A stretch of 64,000 bases of DNA from Tibeticola sediminis (GCF_003843835.1 NZ_RKQL01000001.1:682001-746000), one strand, 5' to 3'. Positions 36,812 through 46,121 are shown, numbered from the stretch's first letter. Made by a program: numbers and translations. Notes: generated by a model not told the origin, from the sequence alone.

Positions 36812-38920
36812 TCAAAGATCGGTGATGCGGGTTTCGTCGCTGGCGGTGTGCAGGTCGATGACGCGGCAGTCCCCGCACATCTTGAGGCGCTCGAGCGCAG
36901 CACCCTGGAACATGGCGTGACCGGACAGCCGGACCAGCATGGCTTCGATGGCACGCGCCGTGCCAAACGGCTGGCCGCAGCGGATGCAGGTCCAGGGCTG
37001 CGCCTGGGCGAGCACCCGCGGGGCGCCGCGCTGCGCCGTGGTGAGCAGCCGCGGCACGAGCGACACCGCATCCTCCGGGCAGGTTTTGACGCACAGGCCG
37101 CATTGCACGCAGTTCTTCTCGATGAAGCGCAGCTCCGGTGCCTGCGGGTTGTCCAGCAGCGCGCCAGCCGGACAGGCGCCCACGCAACTCATGCACAGCG
37201 TGCAGCGCTCGGTGTCGACCGCCACGGCACCCAGCGGCGAAGCCGCCGGCAAGGCGATGGCTTCGGGCCGGGCAGCCGCGGCGAGCGGCGCGTGGGCGAT
37301 CAGGTGGTCGAGCGCCAGCTCCAAAGTGCCGCGTTTGGCCGCGGCCACCGCGAAGCGCGCCGGCTCGGCCGGGCCGCGTGGCCTTGCAAGCCGCAGCGCC
37401 TGCAATTCCGCGTCGAGCGCGCTGGGGTGCTGCGCGCGCAGCAGACGAAAGTGCCCTTCACCGTAGCCGAGTCCCTGCAGCAAGGCCTGCGCCACGTCCA
37501 TCTGCGCTTGCAGGCCGTCGAGGTATTGCGGCGCCTCTTCATCGGTCACGAGCACCGCGATTTGCCGCGCCCCGAAGGCCATGGCCGACAGCCACAGATC
37601 GATGCCGGTGCTTGCGGTGTGCCACAGCGCCAGCGGGATCACGTTCGCCGGCACCCCGTGCATCACTCCGAGCCGCGCGCCGCGGCCCAGCTCTTCGATC
37701 AGCGCTTGCCCGCGTCCCTGGCTGTGCAAGAGCAGCACGGCATCGCGCCCGCCGGCTCGCGCGTAGGTCGAGAGCAGCGTGCGCAGCCGCTCGCCTTGCT
37801 CGTTCGCCCGCGGGTAGGCATAGCCGAGCGCGCCGGTCGGGCACACCGTGGTGCAGGCGCCGCAACCCACGCACAAATGCGGGTTGACCTCGATGCGGCC
37901 GCGGGCCATGTCGGAGCGTATGGCCTCGGCCGAGCAAATGTCCACGCAGGCCGAGCAGCCCACGGTTTTGTTGCGGGTATGGGCGCAGATCTTGGCATCG
38001 AAGCGGAAGAAGCGCGGCTTCTCGAAGCTGCCGACGAGGTTGCGCAGTTGCAGCGCCGTGGCAGCGTCGAGGCTCGTGGCGCGAAAGTAGCCCTGCGGCA
38101 AGGCGTGCTGCAGGAAGGTGGGCGTGGCGTTGGCCGGGCGTAGGTCGAGCACGAGGTCGAAGCGCTCCACCTGTTCTTCGGGCTCCCGCGTGAAATCGAT
38201 CGCGCCGGCAACGCTGCAGGCCTGCACACAGGCCCGGTGGCTGCGGCAGGCATCGAGGTCGACCTGGTAGTCGAGCCCGATGGCGTTTTCAGGGCAGGCC
38301 GCCACACAGGCGTTGCAGCGGGTACAGAGGTCGAGGTCGATCGGGTTGTCGGCGCGCCAGCGCAGTTCGAAGGCGCCGAGCCACCCCCGCAAGCCCGTGA
38401 TCGAGCCCGAGAGCACCGGCCAGCGCCGCGTCTGCGTACCGCCAGCCTCGCCCGGGCCGCGCGCAAACACGGTCACTTCGAGTGTGTCGGCCAGCAGCGC
38501 CGCCGCACGCTCGGCCGCATCGAGCGCACCGATGATGAGCACGCGCCCACGGCTCTCGTAGCTCACGGTCGGCACGGGCTCGGGGTCTTCGAGGCGTGCC
38601 GCCGCCAGCAGCGCAGCGATTTTGGGTGTGGCCTGGGCAGCATCGCGGCTCCAGCCCCCGGTCTCGCGGATGTTCACGAAGCGGATGGGCACCGCCGCGC
38701 CGCGGCCGTCGTGGGCCTCTGCCGCGAGTTCGGAGAACAGCCGCTGCTCCTGTGTGCAGGCCACCGTGACAGGCTCCGTGCCCTCGATGGCGCTCAAGAA
38801 CGCGCCCACGTCGCGCCGACACAGGGTGTTGTGCAGCACCAGGGCCTCGCCCAAGGCCTCACCGAGCGCTCGGGGTTCCAGCGGCTGGGTGCGGTTGCAA
38901 TCGCAGATCAGGGTTTTCAC
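36812..38920 (-). CDS. 702-residue polyferredoxin
   Basis: A large cytosolic iron-sulfur protein. Four canonical [4Fe-4S] motifs start at C199, C350, C583 and C604. Less regular cysteine sets are at C225-C235 and C312-C329, and two CxxC pairs (C645/C648, C682/C685) form a probable Zn or Fe site near the end. The N-terminus has C6-x-C8, C34 and C55, and residues 124-155 look like a degenerate Rossmann segment (GRVLIIGAL). No membrane segment or signal. It lies between DUF3306 and the TorD gene. It probably carries electrons for one or both formate dehydrogenases, but no partner is proven. Confidence 0.88.
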   Translation of the reverse strand: MKTLICDCNRTQPLEPRALGEALGEALVLHNTLCRRDVGAFLSAIEGTEPVTVACTQEQRLFSELAAEAHDGRGAAVPIRFVNIRETGGWSRDAAQATPKIAALLAAARLEDPEPVPTVSYESRGRVLIIGALDAAERAAALLADTLEVTVFARGPGEAGGTQTRRWPVLSGSITGLRGWLGAFELRWRADNPIDLDLCTRCNACVAACPENAIGLDYQVDLDACRSHRACVQACSVAGAIDFTREPEEQVERFDLVLDLRPANATPTFLQHALPQGYFRATSLDAATALQLRNLVGSFEKPRFFRFDAKICAHTRNKTVGCSACVDICSAEAIRSDMARGRIEVNPHLCVGCGACTTVCPTGALGYAYPRANEQGERLRTLLSTYARAGGRDAVLLLHSQGRGQALIEELGRGARLGVMHGVPANVIPLALWHTASTGIDLWLSAMAFGARQIAVLVTDEEAPQYLDGLQAQMDVAQALLQGLGYGEGHFRLLRAQHPSALDAELQALRLARPRGPAEPARFAVAAAKRGTLELALDHLIAHAPLAAAARPEAIALPAASPLGAVAVDTERCTLCMSCVGACPAGALLDNPQAPELRFIEKNCVQCGLCVKTCPEDAVSLVPRLLTTAQRGAPRVLAQAQPWTCIRCGQPFGTARAIEAMLVRLSGHAMFQGAALERLKMCGDCRVIDLHTASDETRITDL

Positions 38921-39576
38921 GTCTTCGGAGGATCGTTGGGTTGAGGGTGGGAGGCCGCAGTCGGCTCCGACGGCACCGCCGGATCGGCGGCATCGGTGGG
39001 CGGGACGGGCTCGGTCCGAGGCGGATCAGCCAAGCCTGCATCGAGGCGTGGCCCGCCGCCAGCGGCCCGCACAGCCTGCGCGGACGCCGGATCAGGCGCA
39101 TCTTCTCTCGGCGCATCGAACAGGCCCAGCGCCTCGGCGCTTTGCAGTTCACGCAGCAGCGCCTGCGGCAAGGGGCTGGGGCGAGAGTAATCGTCGATGT
39201 AGATGTCGAGCCCGTCCATCATGTTGAAGTGCGGGTCGGCAAAGAGCTTTTTCACCGCCGCTGCGCGCACTTCGGGCGCGACGTTGCGCGCCATGAAGGC
39301 CCGCACTTCGGCGCCCGCCGGCAGCGCGAGCGCATCGGCCAGGCTGGGCGGGGGCGGCTCCGGTGCAGCGGGCGCGGCCGGCATGGGCGCGGCCGGATCA
39401 CGGCCCACGGTGGCCGGGGGGCGCGGCGAGCCGCTGGGCGCTAAGGGCGCGGCCGGGTTCTGCGCCACGGCTTCGGCCCGAGGCTCGACGGGGGCTTGCG
39501 GCGGCTCGGGGGTCGGTCGGCCTTCGCGGGCGTCGAGCTTGCGACGCGACCAGCGGCTTAGGAAACCGTCACTCAT
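38917..39576 (-). CDS. DUF3306 family protein
   Basis: A 219-residue protein that starts MSDGFLSRWSRRKLDAREG, the characteristic DUF3306 beginning. A Pro/Ala-rich linker (residues 20-80) follows, then the conserved MARNVAPEVRAAAVKKLFADPHFNMMDGLDIYIDDYS and a second Pro-rich tail (that conserved stretch is about residues 96-132). Cysteine is absent. The family occurs with formate dehydrogenase genes in betaproteobacteria; its function is unknown. The start ATG 39576 overlaps the DUF3305 stop, and its stop overlaps the polyferredoxin start. Confidence 0.85.
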   Translation of the reverse strand: MSDGFLSRWSRRKLDAREGRPTPEPPQAPVEPRAEAVAQNPAAPLAPSGSPRPPATVGRDPAAPMPAAPAAPEPPPPSLADALALPAGAEVRAFMARNVAPEVRAAAVKKLFADPHFNMMDGLDIYIDDYSRPSPLPQALLRELQSAEALGLFDAPREDAPDPASAQAVRAAGGGPRLDAGLADPPRTEPVPPTDAADPAVPSEPTAASHPQPNDPPKT

Positions 39577-40150
39577 GGCCCTGCCCCGCGCCCTTGCGCT
39601 TCTCACCGGTGCTGACCGAAGCCGGGTTGCCGAAGCGATCGGTCAGCGGCAGGAAACTTTGCGGGCGCTGCCGGCGCTTGGGCTCGGGCGTGTAATGCGC
39701 CTGAGCAAAGGCAAGCAGCCAGGCCACGACCTCGGGCGGCGCGCTCACCTGCTCGACCGTCTCCTGCGCGTCGAGCCAGCGCCCGGCGTCGTGATAACTC
39801 AACGAGACCATCTGCGGCCGCGCGATCGGCTCGTCGGCCAGCGTCGCCTCCGCTTCCATGCGCCAGAGCACGAACCAGCACGGCGCGGGTGTGGTGGCGT
39901 TGAGCCAATAGCCCTCGGCGTCGTCCTTGAACAGTTCGACGCAGAAACCCGGATGCAGCCAGCGCTCCTCGGTTTCGGTCCGCAGCAGCCGCCGTGGCGC
40001 TTGGCCAAAGCCGCCGTCGTCGATCAGCACTTCGTCGAGCCGCCAGCGCCACGGCTGCCAGCGGCTCATGGGGCCGGGCACCGCCTCGCGGCGCATGACG
40101 ACCGCGACAGGGAGGCTGGGGCGCGAGGCGTTCGGATCTGCGGTGGTCAT
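39569..40150 (-). CDS. DUF3305 family protein
   Basis: A 193-residue protein. Conserved phrases are VAVVMRREAVPGPMSRWQPW, HPGFCVELFKDDAEGYWLN and CWFVLWRMEAEA, typical of the DUF3305 family, which accompanies DUF3306 and formate dehydrogenase genes. No cofactor motif is visible; a substrate- or enzyme-binding role is possible. ATG 40150 is chosen; the frame is open to 40180. It lies 76 bp after the fdsA stop, the largest gap in this operon. Confidence 0.85.
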   Translation of the reverse strand: MTTADPNASRPSLPVAVVMRREAVPGPMSRWQPWRWRLDEVLIDDGGFGQAPRRLLRTETEERWLHPGFCVELFKDDAEGYWLNATTPAPCWFVLWRMEAEATLADEPIARPQMVSLSYHDAGRWLDAQETVEQVSAPPEVVAWLLAFAQAHYTPEPKRRQRPQSFLPLTDRFGNPASVSTGEKRKGAGQGHE

Positions 40151-40226
40151 CGAGCGGGCATCGAGAGAAACACGGTCCAAATGTACGCCAAGGCATCCGA
40201 TGCGTCAGCCTGCGTTTCACTGGCGG

Positions 40227-43070
40227 TCAAGCGCTGCGGGATGGCACGCGGCTGAGCTGTACCGCGCAGTATTTCACCTCGGGTATCTTGCCGAGCGGAT
40301 CGAGCGCGGGGTTGGTCAGCAGGTTGGCTGCGGCTTCGACGTACGCGAAGGGGATGAACACGGCACCTCGCGGGGTGCCGTCGTCCTGTCGGACCGGCAA
40401 CTGGATTTCACCGCGGCGGGAGCGCACGGAAACCCGCTCGCCCGGGACCAGGCCGAGCGCGGCCATGTCGGCGCCGCAGAGGCTCGCGGTGGGGCCGGGC
40501 TCGAGCGCATCGAGGACGGCGCTGCGGCGGGTCATCGCGCCGGTGTGCCAGTGTTCGAGCTGGCGCCCGGTGATGAGCACGTAGGGGTAGTCGGCATCGG
40601 GCCGCTCGGCTGCGGGCGAGAGCGCCGCCGGGACGAGTTTGAGCCGTCCACTGGGCGTTGGAAAACGCTCGCGGAACACGACCGGCTGGCCGGGGTCGTC
40701 GGCGGACACGCAAGGGTAGGTGACGCTGCCCTCCTGCTCCAGCCGCGCCCAGGAAATGCCGCCGATGGCCGCTGCCATGGTCTGGCGCATTTCCTCATAG
40801 ATCCGCTCCACACCGTAGTAGCCGGCGTCATCCGGCGCGGTGTTGCTCTTTTTTTCATAGTCCCACTGGAGCCCGAGCCGCTCGGCGACGCGCTGCAGAA
40901 TCCACAGGTCCGCGCGGGCTTCGCCGGGCGGCGTTCGCACCTGGCGACCGAGCTGCACCGTGCGGTCGGTGTTGGTCGCTGTGCCCGTCTTTTCGAACCA
41001 GGTGCTCGCCGGCAGCACCACGTCGGCGAGCCAGGCGGTCTCGGTCAGGAAGGCATCTTGCACGACGAGATGCTCGAGCCGAGCGAGCGCGGCGCGCGCG
41101 TGCGCGAGGTCCGGGTCGCTCATGGCGGGGTTTTCGCCCATGATGAGCATGCCGCGGATGCGCTGCGGGTCGGCTTCGGCCGCCAGCGCGGCGTTGAGGA
41201 TCTCGACCACCGTGAGGCCCGGCACGTCCGACAGCGGCACGCCCCAGAACCGCGAAAACCAATCGCGTACTTCGGGGTCGGCCACGCGCTGGTAGTTGGG
41301 CAGCATCATGGGAATGAGGCCAGCGTCGCTCGCGCCCTGCACATTGTTCTGCCCGCGCAGCGGATGTAAGCCCGTGCCGGGCCGACCGATGTGGCCGGTG
41401 AGCGCAGCCAAGGCAATCAAACAGCGCACGTTGTCCGTGCCGTGCACATGCTGCGTGATGCCCATGCCCCAGAAGATCATTGCGGCTTGGGCGCTGGCAT
41501 AGGCGCGGGCGACTTCGCGCAGCGTGTCGGCGGCGATACCGCAGAGCGGCGCCATGCGCTCGGGGCTGTAGTCGCGCAGATGCTCGACCAGCGCCTCATA
41601 ACCCTCGGTGCGCGCACGCACGAAGGATTCGTTCACCAGCCCCTCGGTCACGATGACATGCAGCAAGGCATTGAGCAGCGCGAGGTCGGTGTCAGGCTTG
41701 AAGCGCAGCTCCCGCCACGCGTGCAGGGCCAGATCGGTGTGGCGCGGGTCGGCGACGACGAGCCGCGCGCCGCGGGCGACCGCATTTTTGATCCAGGTCG
41801 CAGCGACGGGGTGGTTGCTTGCGGGGTTGGCGCCGATGACGAGGATGAAATCGGCATGCGCCACGTCGCGCACCGGGTTGCTCACCGCGCCCGAGCCCAG
41901 GCCCTCGAGCAGCGCGGCCACGCTCGACGCATGGCACAGCCGCGTGCAATGGTCCACGTTGTGGGTGCCAAAGCCGGTGCGCACGAGCTTTTGGAACAAA
42001 TAGGCCTCTTCGTTCGTGCCCTTGGCCGAGCCGAAACCCGCGAGCGTCTGCGGCCCGTGCTGCGCGCGCAGGCGCAAAAAGCCCGCGGCGGCCAGGTCGA
42101 GCGCCTCGTCCCAGCTCGCCTCGCGGAACACCTCGCGCCAGTCCAGCCCGCGGCGGATCGCGGCCGGATCCTTCGGCGCGCCGGGTTTGCGGATCAGCGG
42201 TCGCGTCAGCCGCTCGGGGCTGTGGGCGTAATCCCAACCGAAGCGGCCTTTGACGCAGAGCCGCCCTTCGTTGGCCGGGCCCATCGCCCCTTCGACCGCG
42301 ACGATGGTCTCGCCCTCGACCGCGACACGAATGCGGCAGCCCACGCCGCAGTAGGGACACAGCGTGTCGACCCGCCGAGCGCCCGTCCCCGCTGCCGCTC
42401 GCGCGGGCAGCAGCGCCCCGGTGGGGCAGACCTGCACGCACTCGCCGCAGGCCACGCAGCGGCTCTCGCCGAGCGCGTCGTCCAAGTCGAAGACGATGCG
42501 CGCCTCGGCGCCGCGGCCGGCAAAGCCGATGACTTCGTTGCCCTGCACCTCGCGGCAGGCCCGTACGCAGCGGGTGCACTGGATGCAGGCGTCGAGCCGC
42601 ACCGCAATCGCAGGGTGGCTGGTATCGGGCGCGACCGGCGCGCGCGCCAGCGCCGTCAGCGCCGGCCGCGGCGCGACCTGCCAACGCTCGGCCCAGTGCC
42701 CAAGCTCGCCCCAGGTCGGCAACAGGGCCGGCGCGCGCTCGGCCGGCGGCAGGTCGGCCAGCAGCAGTTCGAGCACCATCTGTTGGCTCTGGCGCGCCCG
42801 CGGGCTCTGGGCACGTACCTTCATGCCGGGCTGCGGGCTGCGGCAACAGCTCGGGGCCAGCACCCGTTCGCCCTCGATTTCGACCACACACGCGCGGCAG
42901 TTGCCCTCGGGGCGCAGGCCGTCGCGGTGGCAGAGGTGGGGAATGGCAACGCCGTGGCGGGCCGCCGCCTCGAGGATGGTCTCGCCCTCCAAAGCGTCGA
43001 TGGCTCGGCCGTCGAGTTCGAAACTGAAGGCGGCACGCACGGGCGCCTCGGTGTCCGGCAGGGGCTTCAT
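40227..43070 (-). CDS. fdsA: NAD-dependent formate dehydrogenase alpha subunit FdsA
   Basis: A 947-residue cytosolic catalytic subunit. The first ~230 residues are NuoG-like: an N-terminal [2Fe-2S] domain (HLCHRDGLRPEGNCRACVVE), two ferredoxin clusters (CIQCTRCVRACREVQG; CVACGECVQVCPTGAL), then CPYCGVGC for the cluster next to Mo. The metal ligand is Cys in DHCTRLCHASS, so it is not a selenoprotein. The C-terminal domain binds bis-MGD. There is no Tat signal. Its ATG overlaps the fdsB stop (ATGA). R. capsulatus and Cupriavidus FdsA are of similar length. Confidence 0.96.
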   Translation of the reverse strand: MKPLPDTEAPVRAAFSFELDGRAIDALEGETILEAAARHGVAIPHLCHRDGLRPEGNCRACVVEIEGERVLAPSCCRSPQPGMKVRAQSPRARQSQQMVLELLLADLPPAERAPALLPTWGELGHWAERWQVAPRPALTALARAPVAPDTSHPAIAVRLDACIQCTRCVRACREVQGNEVIGFAGRGAEARIVFDLDDALGESRCVACGECVQVCPTGALLPARAAAGTGARRVDTLCPYCGVGCRIRVAVEGETIVAVEGAMGPANEGRLCVKGRFGWDYAHSPERLTRPLIRKPGAPKDPAAIRRGLDWREVFREASWDEALDLAAAGFLRLRAQHGPQTLAGFGSAKGTNEEAYLFQKLVRTGFGTHNVDHCTRLCHASSVAALLEGLGSGAVSNPVRDVAHADFILVIGANPASNHPVAATWIKNAVARGARLVVADPRHTDLALHAWRELRFKPDTDLALLNALLHVIVTEGLVNESFVRARTEGYEALVEHLRDYSPERMAPLCGIAADTLREVARAYASAQAAMIFWGMGITQHVHGTDNVRCLIALAALTGHIGRPGTGLHPLRGQNNVQGASDAGLIPMMLPNYQRVADPEVRDWFSRFWGVPLSDVPGLTVVEILNAALAAEADPQRIRGMLIMGENPAMSDPDLAHARAALARLEHLVVQDAFLTETAWLADVVLPASTWFEKTGTATNTDRTVQLGRQVRTPPGEARADLWILQRVAERLGLQWDYEKKSNTAPDDAGYYGVERIYEEMRQTMAAAIGGISWARLEQEGSVTYPCVSADDPGQPVVFRERFPTPSGRLKLVPAALSPAAERPDADYPYVLITGRQLEHWHTGAMTRRSAVLDALEPGPTASLCGADMAALGLVPGERVSVRSRRGEIQLPVRQDDGTPRGAVFIPFAYVEAAANLLTNPALDPLGKIPEVKYCAVQLSRVPSRSA

Positions 43071-44872
43071 GGGAAGGCCTCCGGGGGTGGCTCGGCGGCC
43101 AGCCCGACCTCATGGGGGAAGTAGCGCAGCACGCAGCGCAAGGGGTTGGGGGCGGCTTGCCCCAGGCCGCATATCGAAGCGTCGGCCATGACGAGGGCAA
43201 GGTCTTGCAGCGTCGCCGCATCCCAAACCGGCGCGGCCATGAGCGCGGCGGCCTTGGCGGTGCCGACGCGGCAAGGCGTGCATTGGCCGCAACTCTCGGC
43301 GGCAAAGAAGCGCATCGCGTTGAGCGCGGCGTCGCGCGCGCGGTCGTGTTGGCTCAGCACCACCACCGCCGCCGAGCCGATGAAGCCGCCGTGCGGCTCG
43401 AAGCGACCGAAGTCGAGCGGAACGTCGGCCAGGCTCGCCGGGAAGATGCCGCCGCTGGCGCCGCCGGGCAAAAAGGCGTAGAGCGTGTGGCCCTCGGCCA
43501 TGCCGCCGCAGTATTCGTCGATGAGTTCACGCAGCGTGATGCCCGCCGGTGCCCGCTTCACTCCGGGCAAGCGCACACGGCCGCTGACGCTGTAGCTGCG
43601 CCAGCCCTGGCTGCCGTGCCGGCCGCCTGCGGCGAACGCAGCGCCGCCTCGCTCGATCAGCTCGCGCAGCCAGAACACGGTCTCGGCGTTGTGTTCGAGC
43701 GTGGGCCGGCCGAACAAGCCCACCTCGGCGATGTAGGGCGGGCGTAGGCGCGGCTCACCGCGCTTGCCCTCGATGCTCTCGAGCATCGCCGACTCCTCGC
43801 CGCAGATGTAGGCCCCCGCGCCGCGGCGCAGTTCGATTTCGGGCAGCGGGCAGGGCGGGTCGGCTTCGAGCGCGGCGAGTGCGGTTTGCAGCCGCGCGCG
43901 CAACTCGGGGTATTCGTCGCGCAGGTAGAGCACCACCCGCTCGGTGCCCACGACTTGCGCCGCAATCAGCACGCCTTCGAGGAAGCGGTGGGGGTCGGCA
44001 AGCAGGAAGTGGCGGTCTTTGAAGGTACCGGGCTCGCCCTCGTCGATGTTGACGGCGAAGCAGCGCGGCGCCGGCTGCGCGCGCACGATGCGCCATTTGC
44101 GCACCACGGGGAAGCCCGCGCCGCCGAGGCCGCGCAAACCGGCGGCCTCGACCTCGGCCAGCACGCGCTCCGCATCCTCCTCACCATTCACCAAAGCGGC
44201 GGCGAGCGCGTAGCCACCGGCAGCGCGGTAGGCCTGGTATTCATCAAATTTGAGAGCAGCTAGCGTCCGATTCACGCCGGGGTTCTGGGTTTTTTGCTCA
44301 AAATCAGGCTGCTGGACGGCCTGCAGAGCTGCCTCGATGGCGCGCGCGTCCGCCGGCGCTACGCTGCATGCGGCGCCGCGCGCCTGCACCAGCGCGGCCG
44401 GCGCCTGGTCGCAGCGCCCGATGCAGGGCGCAGCCACGACCCGGATGCCCGCGCCCAGCTGCGCGCGCAAGCGCTCGATCAGCCCAGACGCGCCCGCCAT
44501 GGCGCAAGAGAGGCTTGTACACACCCGAACCGTGGCCTGCGGCGCCGTGGCCCCGTCGGGCAGGATGTCGAAGTGGTGATAGAAGCTCGCCACCTCGTAC
44601 ACCTCGGCCGGTGCGAGGCGCATGGCCTCGGCCAGCGCCAGCAAATGCCGCTCGAATAGCGCGCCGAAGGCGTCGGTGAGTCGGTGCAGGTACTCGATCA
44701 AGCGATCCCGCGCCCATCCATCGGGCGGCGCCTCACCCAGCAGCGCGCCCACTTCAGCCCGAGCCGCTGCATCGACCGGACGACCTTTGGGCAGCAGACG
44801 CGGACGACGCGGCCCAGCCGACGGATCGGGCGGCGCGGACGGGAACGGCATCGGAGAGGATGGCGGTGGCAT
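43067..44872 (-). CDS. fdsB: Fused FdsG-FdsB, NAD-dependent formate dehydrogenase gamma/beta subunit
   Basis: A 601-residue protein. Residues ~30-185 are NuoE-like: the [2Fe-2S] ligands are C118-x4-C123 and C150-x3-C154. Residues ~215-590 are NuoF-like: FMN/NADH site [16 protein letters not shown], then [14 protein letters not shown], and the [4Fe-4S] set [12 protein letters not shown] with a later Cys in SICGLG. In Cupriavidus these are separate genes fdsG and fdsB. The linker (about 188-213) is encoded by a stretch less GC-rich than the domains on both sides. It is the first gene of the NAD-linked operon. Met8 is an alternative start. Confidence 0.92.
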   Translation of the reverse strand: MPPPSSPMPFPSAPPDPSAGPRRPRLLPKGRPVDAAARAEVGALLGEAPPDGWARDRLIEYLHRLTDAFGALFERHLLALAEAMRLAPAEVYEVASFYHHFDILPDGATAPQATVRVCTSLSCAMAGASGLIERLRAQLGAGIRVVAAPCIGRCDQAPAALVQARGAACSVAPADARAIEAALQAVQQPDFEQKTQNPGVNRTLAALKFDEYQAYRAAGGYALAAALVNGEEDAERVLAEVEAAGLRGLGGAGFPVVRKWRIVRAQPAPRCFAVNIDEGEPGTFKDRHFLLADPHRFLEGVLIAAQVVGTERVVLYLRDEYPELRARLQTALAALEADPPCPLPEIELRRGAGAYICGEESAMLESIEGKRGEPRLRPPYIAEVGLFGRPTLEHNAETVFWLRELIERGGAAFAAGGRHGSQGWRSYSVSGRVRLPGVKRAPAGITLRELIDEYCGGMAEGHTLYAFLPGGASGGIFPASLADVPLDFGRFEPHGGFIGSAAVVVLSQHDRARDAALNAMRFFAAESCGQCTPCRVGTAKAAALMAAPVWDAATLQDLALVMADASICGLGQAAPNPLRCVLRYFPHEVGLAAEPPPEAFP

Positions 44873-44945
44873 AGGGCACAGCGTACGGGTTCCGCCGCCA
44901 GCGTCAAGCCCCGCCGAGGAGGGCGGGGTCAGCGTTGCCCGGTCC

Positions 44946-46037
44946 TCAGGTGTCCTTCGAGATCTTGATCGAGGGGAACTTGCTCGAGAAGTCTTTGGCC
45001 TTGGCGGCGATTTTCACCGCCACCTGGCGCGCCACGGTGCGGTAAATCTCTGCCACCTCGCTGTCGGGGTCGGCGACGACGGTGGGCTTGCCACTGTCGG
45101 CCTGCAGCCGGATCTGCTTGGTGAGCGGCAGCGCGCCGAGGTAATCCACGCCCAGCTCGGCGGCCATGTTCTTGCCGCCGTCGGCGCCAAAGATGTGCTC
45201 GGTGTGGCCGCAGTTCGGGCAGCAATAGACCGCCATGTTTTCGACGATGCCGAGAATGGGCACGCCCACCTTCTCGAACATCCGAATGCCCTTGCGCGCA
45301 TCGAGCAAGGCGATGTCCTGCGGCGTGGTGACGATCACCGCGCCGGTCATCGGCACGCGCTGCGACAGGGTCAATTGGATGTCACCGGTGCCCGGCGGCA
45401 TGTCGACGATGAGGTAGTCCAAATCCTTCCAGTTGGTCTGCCGCAGCAGTTGTTCGAGCGCCTGGGTCGCCATCGGGCCGCGCCAGATCATGGCCTCGTC
45501 CTTGTCCACCAGAAAGCCGATGGACATGACCTGCACGCCGTGATTTTCCAGCGGCTCCATGGTCTGGCCGTCGAGGCTCTCAGGCCGGCCTTCGATGCCC
45601 ATCATCATCGGCTGACTCGGGCCGTAGATGTCCGCATCGAGCAGGCCGACCCGCGCGCCTTCGGCCGCGAGGGCCAGCGCCAGATTCACCGCCGTCGTGC
45701 TCTTGCCCACGCCGCCCTTGCCGGAGGCCACGGCGACGATGTTTTTCACCTGTGGCAGCAGCGCCACGCCCCGCTGCGCCGCATGCGCGACGATGCGTTG
45801 CGTGACGTTGGCCGAAACGTTGGCCACCCCAGGCACACTGCGCGCCGCGGCAATCAGCGCACGGCGCAGCGCGGGAATCTGGCTTTTGGCGGGGTAACCG
45901 AGTTCCACATCGAACGACACCTCGTCGCCCGAGATCTGCAGGTTCTTCAGGGCACGGGTGGAAATGAAATCCTTGCCGGTGTTGGGGTCGATGACGGTCT
46001 TGAGCGCTTCGAGGACGGCTTGTTCGGTAACGGGCAT
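44946..46037 (-). CDS. apbC: Iron-sulfur cluster carrier ApbC/Mrp
   Basis: A 363-residue P-loop ATPase that carries [4Fe-4S] clusters to apo-proteins. Residues 1-90 form an N-terminal MIP18-like domain (MPVTEQAVLEALKTVIDPN), the Walker A is SGKGGVGKSTTAVNLALA near 105, and the CPNC motif near 275 (YCCPNCGHTEH) binds the cluster. It lies 73 bp upstream-to-downstream from fdsB in the other sense of the operon order: its stop faces the fdsB start. Supply of clusters to the very Fe-S-rich neighbours is a reasonable inference. Confidence 0.95.
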   Translation of the reverse strand: MPVTEQAVLEALKTVIDPNTGKDFISTRALKNLQISGDEVSFDVELGYPAKSQIPALRRALIAAARSVPGVANVSANVTQRIVAHAAQRGVALLPQVKNIVAVASGKGGVGKSTTAVNLALALAAEGARVGLLDADIYGPSQPMMMGIEGRPESLDGQTMEPLENHGVQVMSIGFLVDKDEAMIWRGPMATQALEQLLRQTNWKDLDYLIVDMPPGTGDIQLTLSQRVPMTGAVIVTTPQDIALLDARKGIRMFEKVGVPILGIVENMAVYCCPNCGHTEHIFGADGGKNMAAELGVDYLGALPLTKQIRLQADSGKPTVVADPDSEVAEIYRTVARQVAVKIAAKAKDFSSKFPSIKISKDT

Positions 46038-46100
46038 GGTGGCTTCGCGGTTCGGGGACGATCAAACGAGTAAGGTCGGCAGTCTAACGGCCCCAGAACG

Positions 46101-46121
46101 CCCAGCGCAGCTGGGGTTTTT
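46101..46121 (+). terminator. Terminator-like hairpin in the apbC/patatin divergent gap
   Basis: CCCAGC (46101-46106) pairs with GCTGGG (46110-46115) around a GCA loop, then G and five T residues (46117-46121). The flanking genes are divergent, so a plus-strand terminator here has no upstream gene to serve; it would act in the leader of the patatin transcript. Confidence 0.4.

Noticed and set aside
44909-44928. GC-rich hairpin after apbC as an intrinsic terminator
   Set aside because: The stem is good but no T-run follows on either strand, so only a weak or Rho-assisted role is possible.
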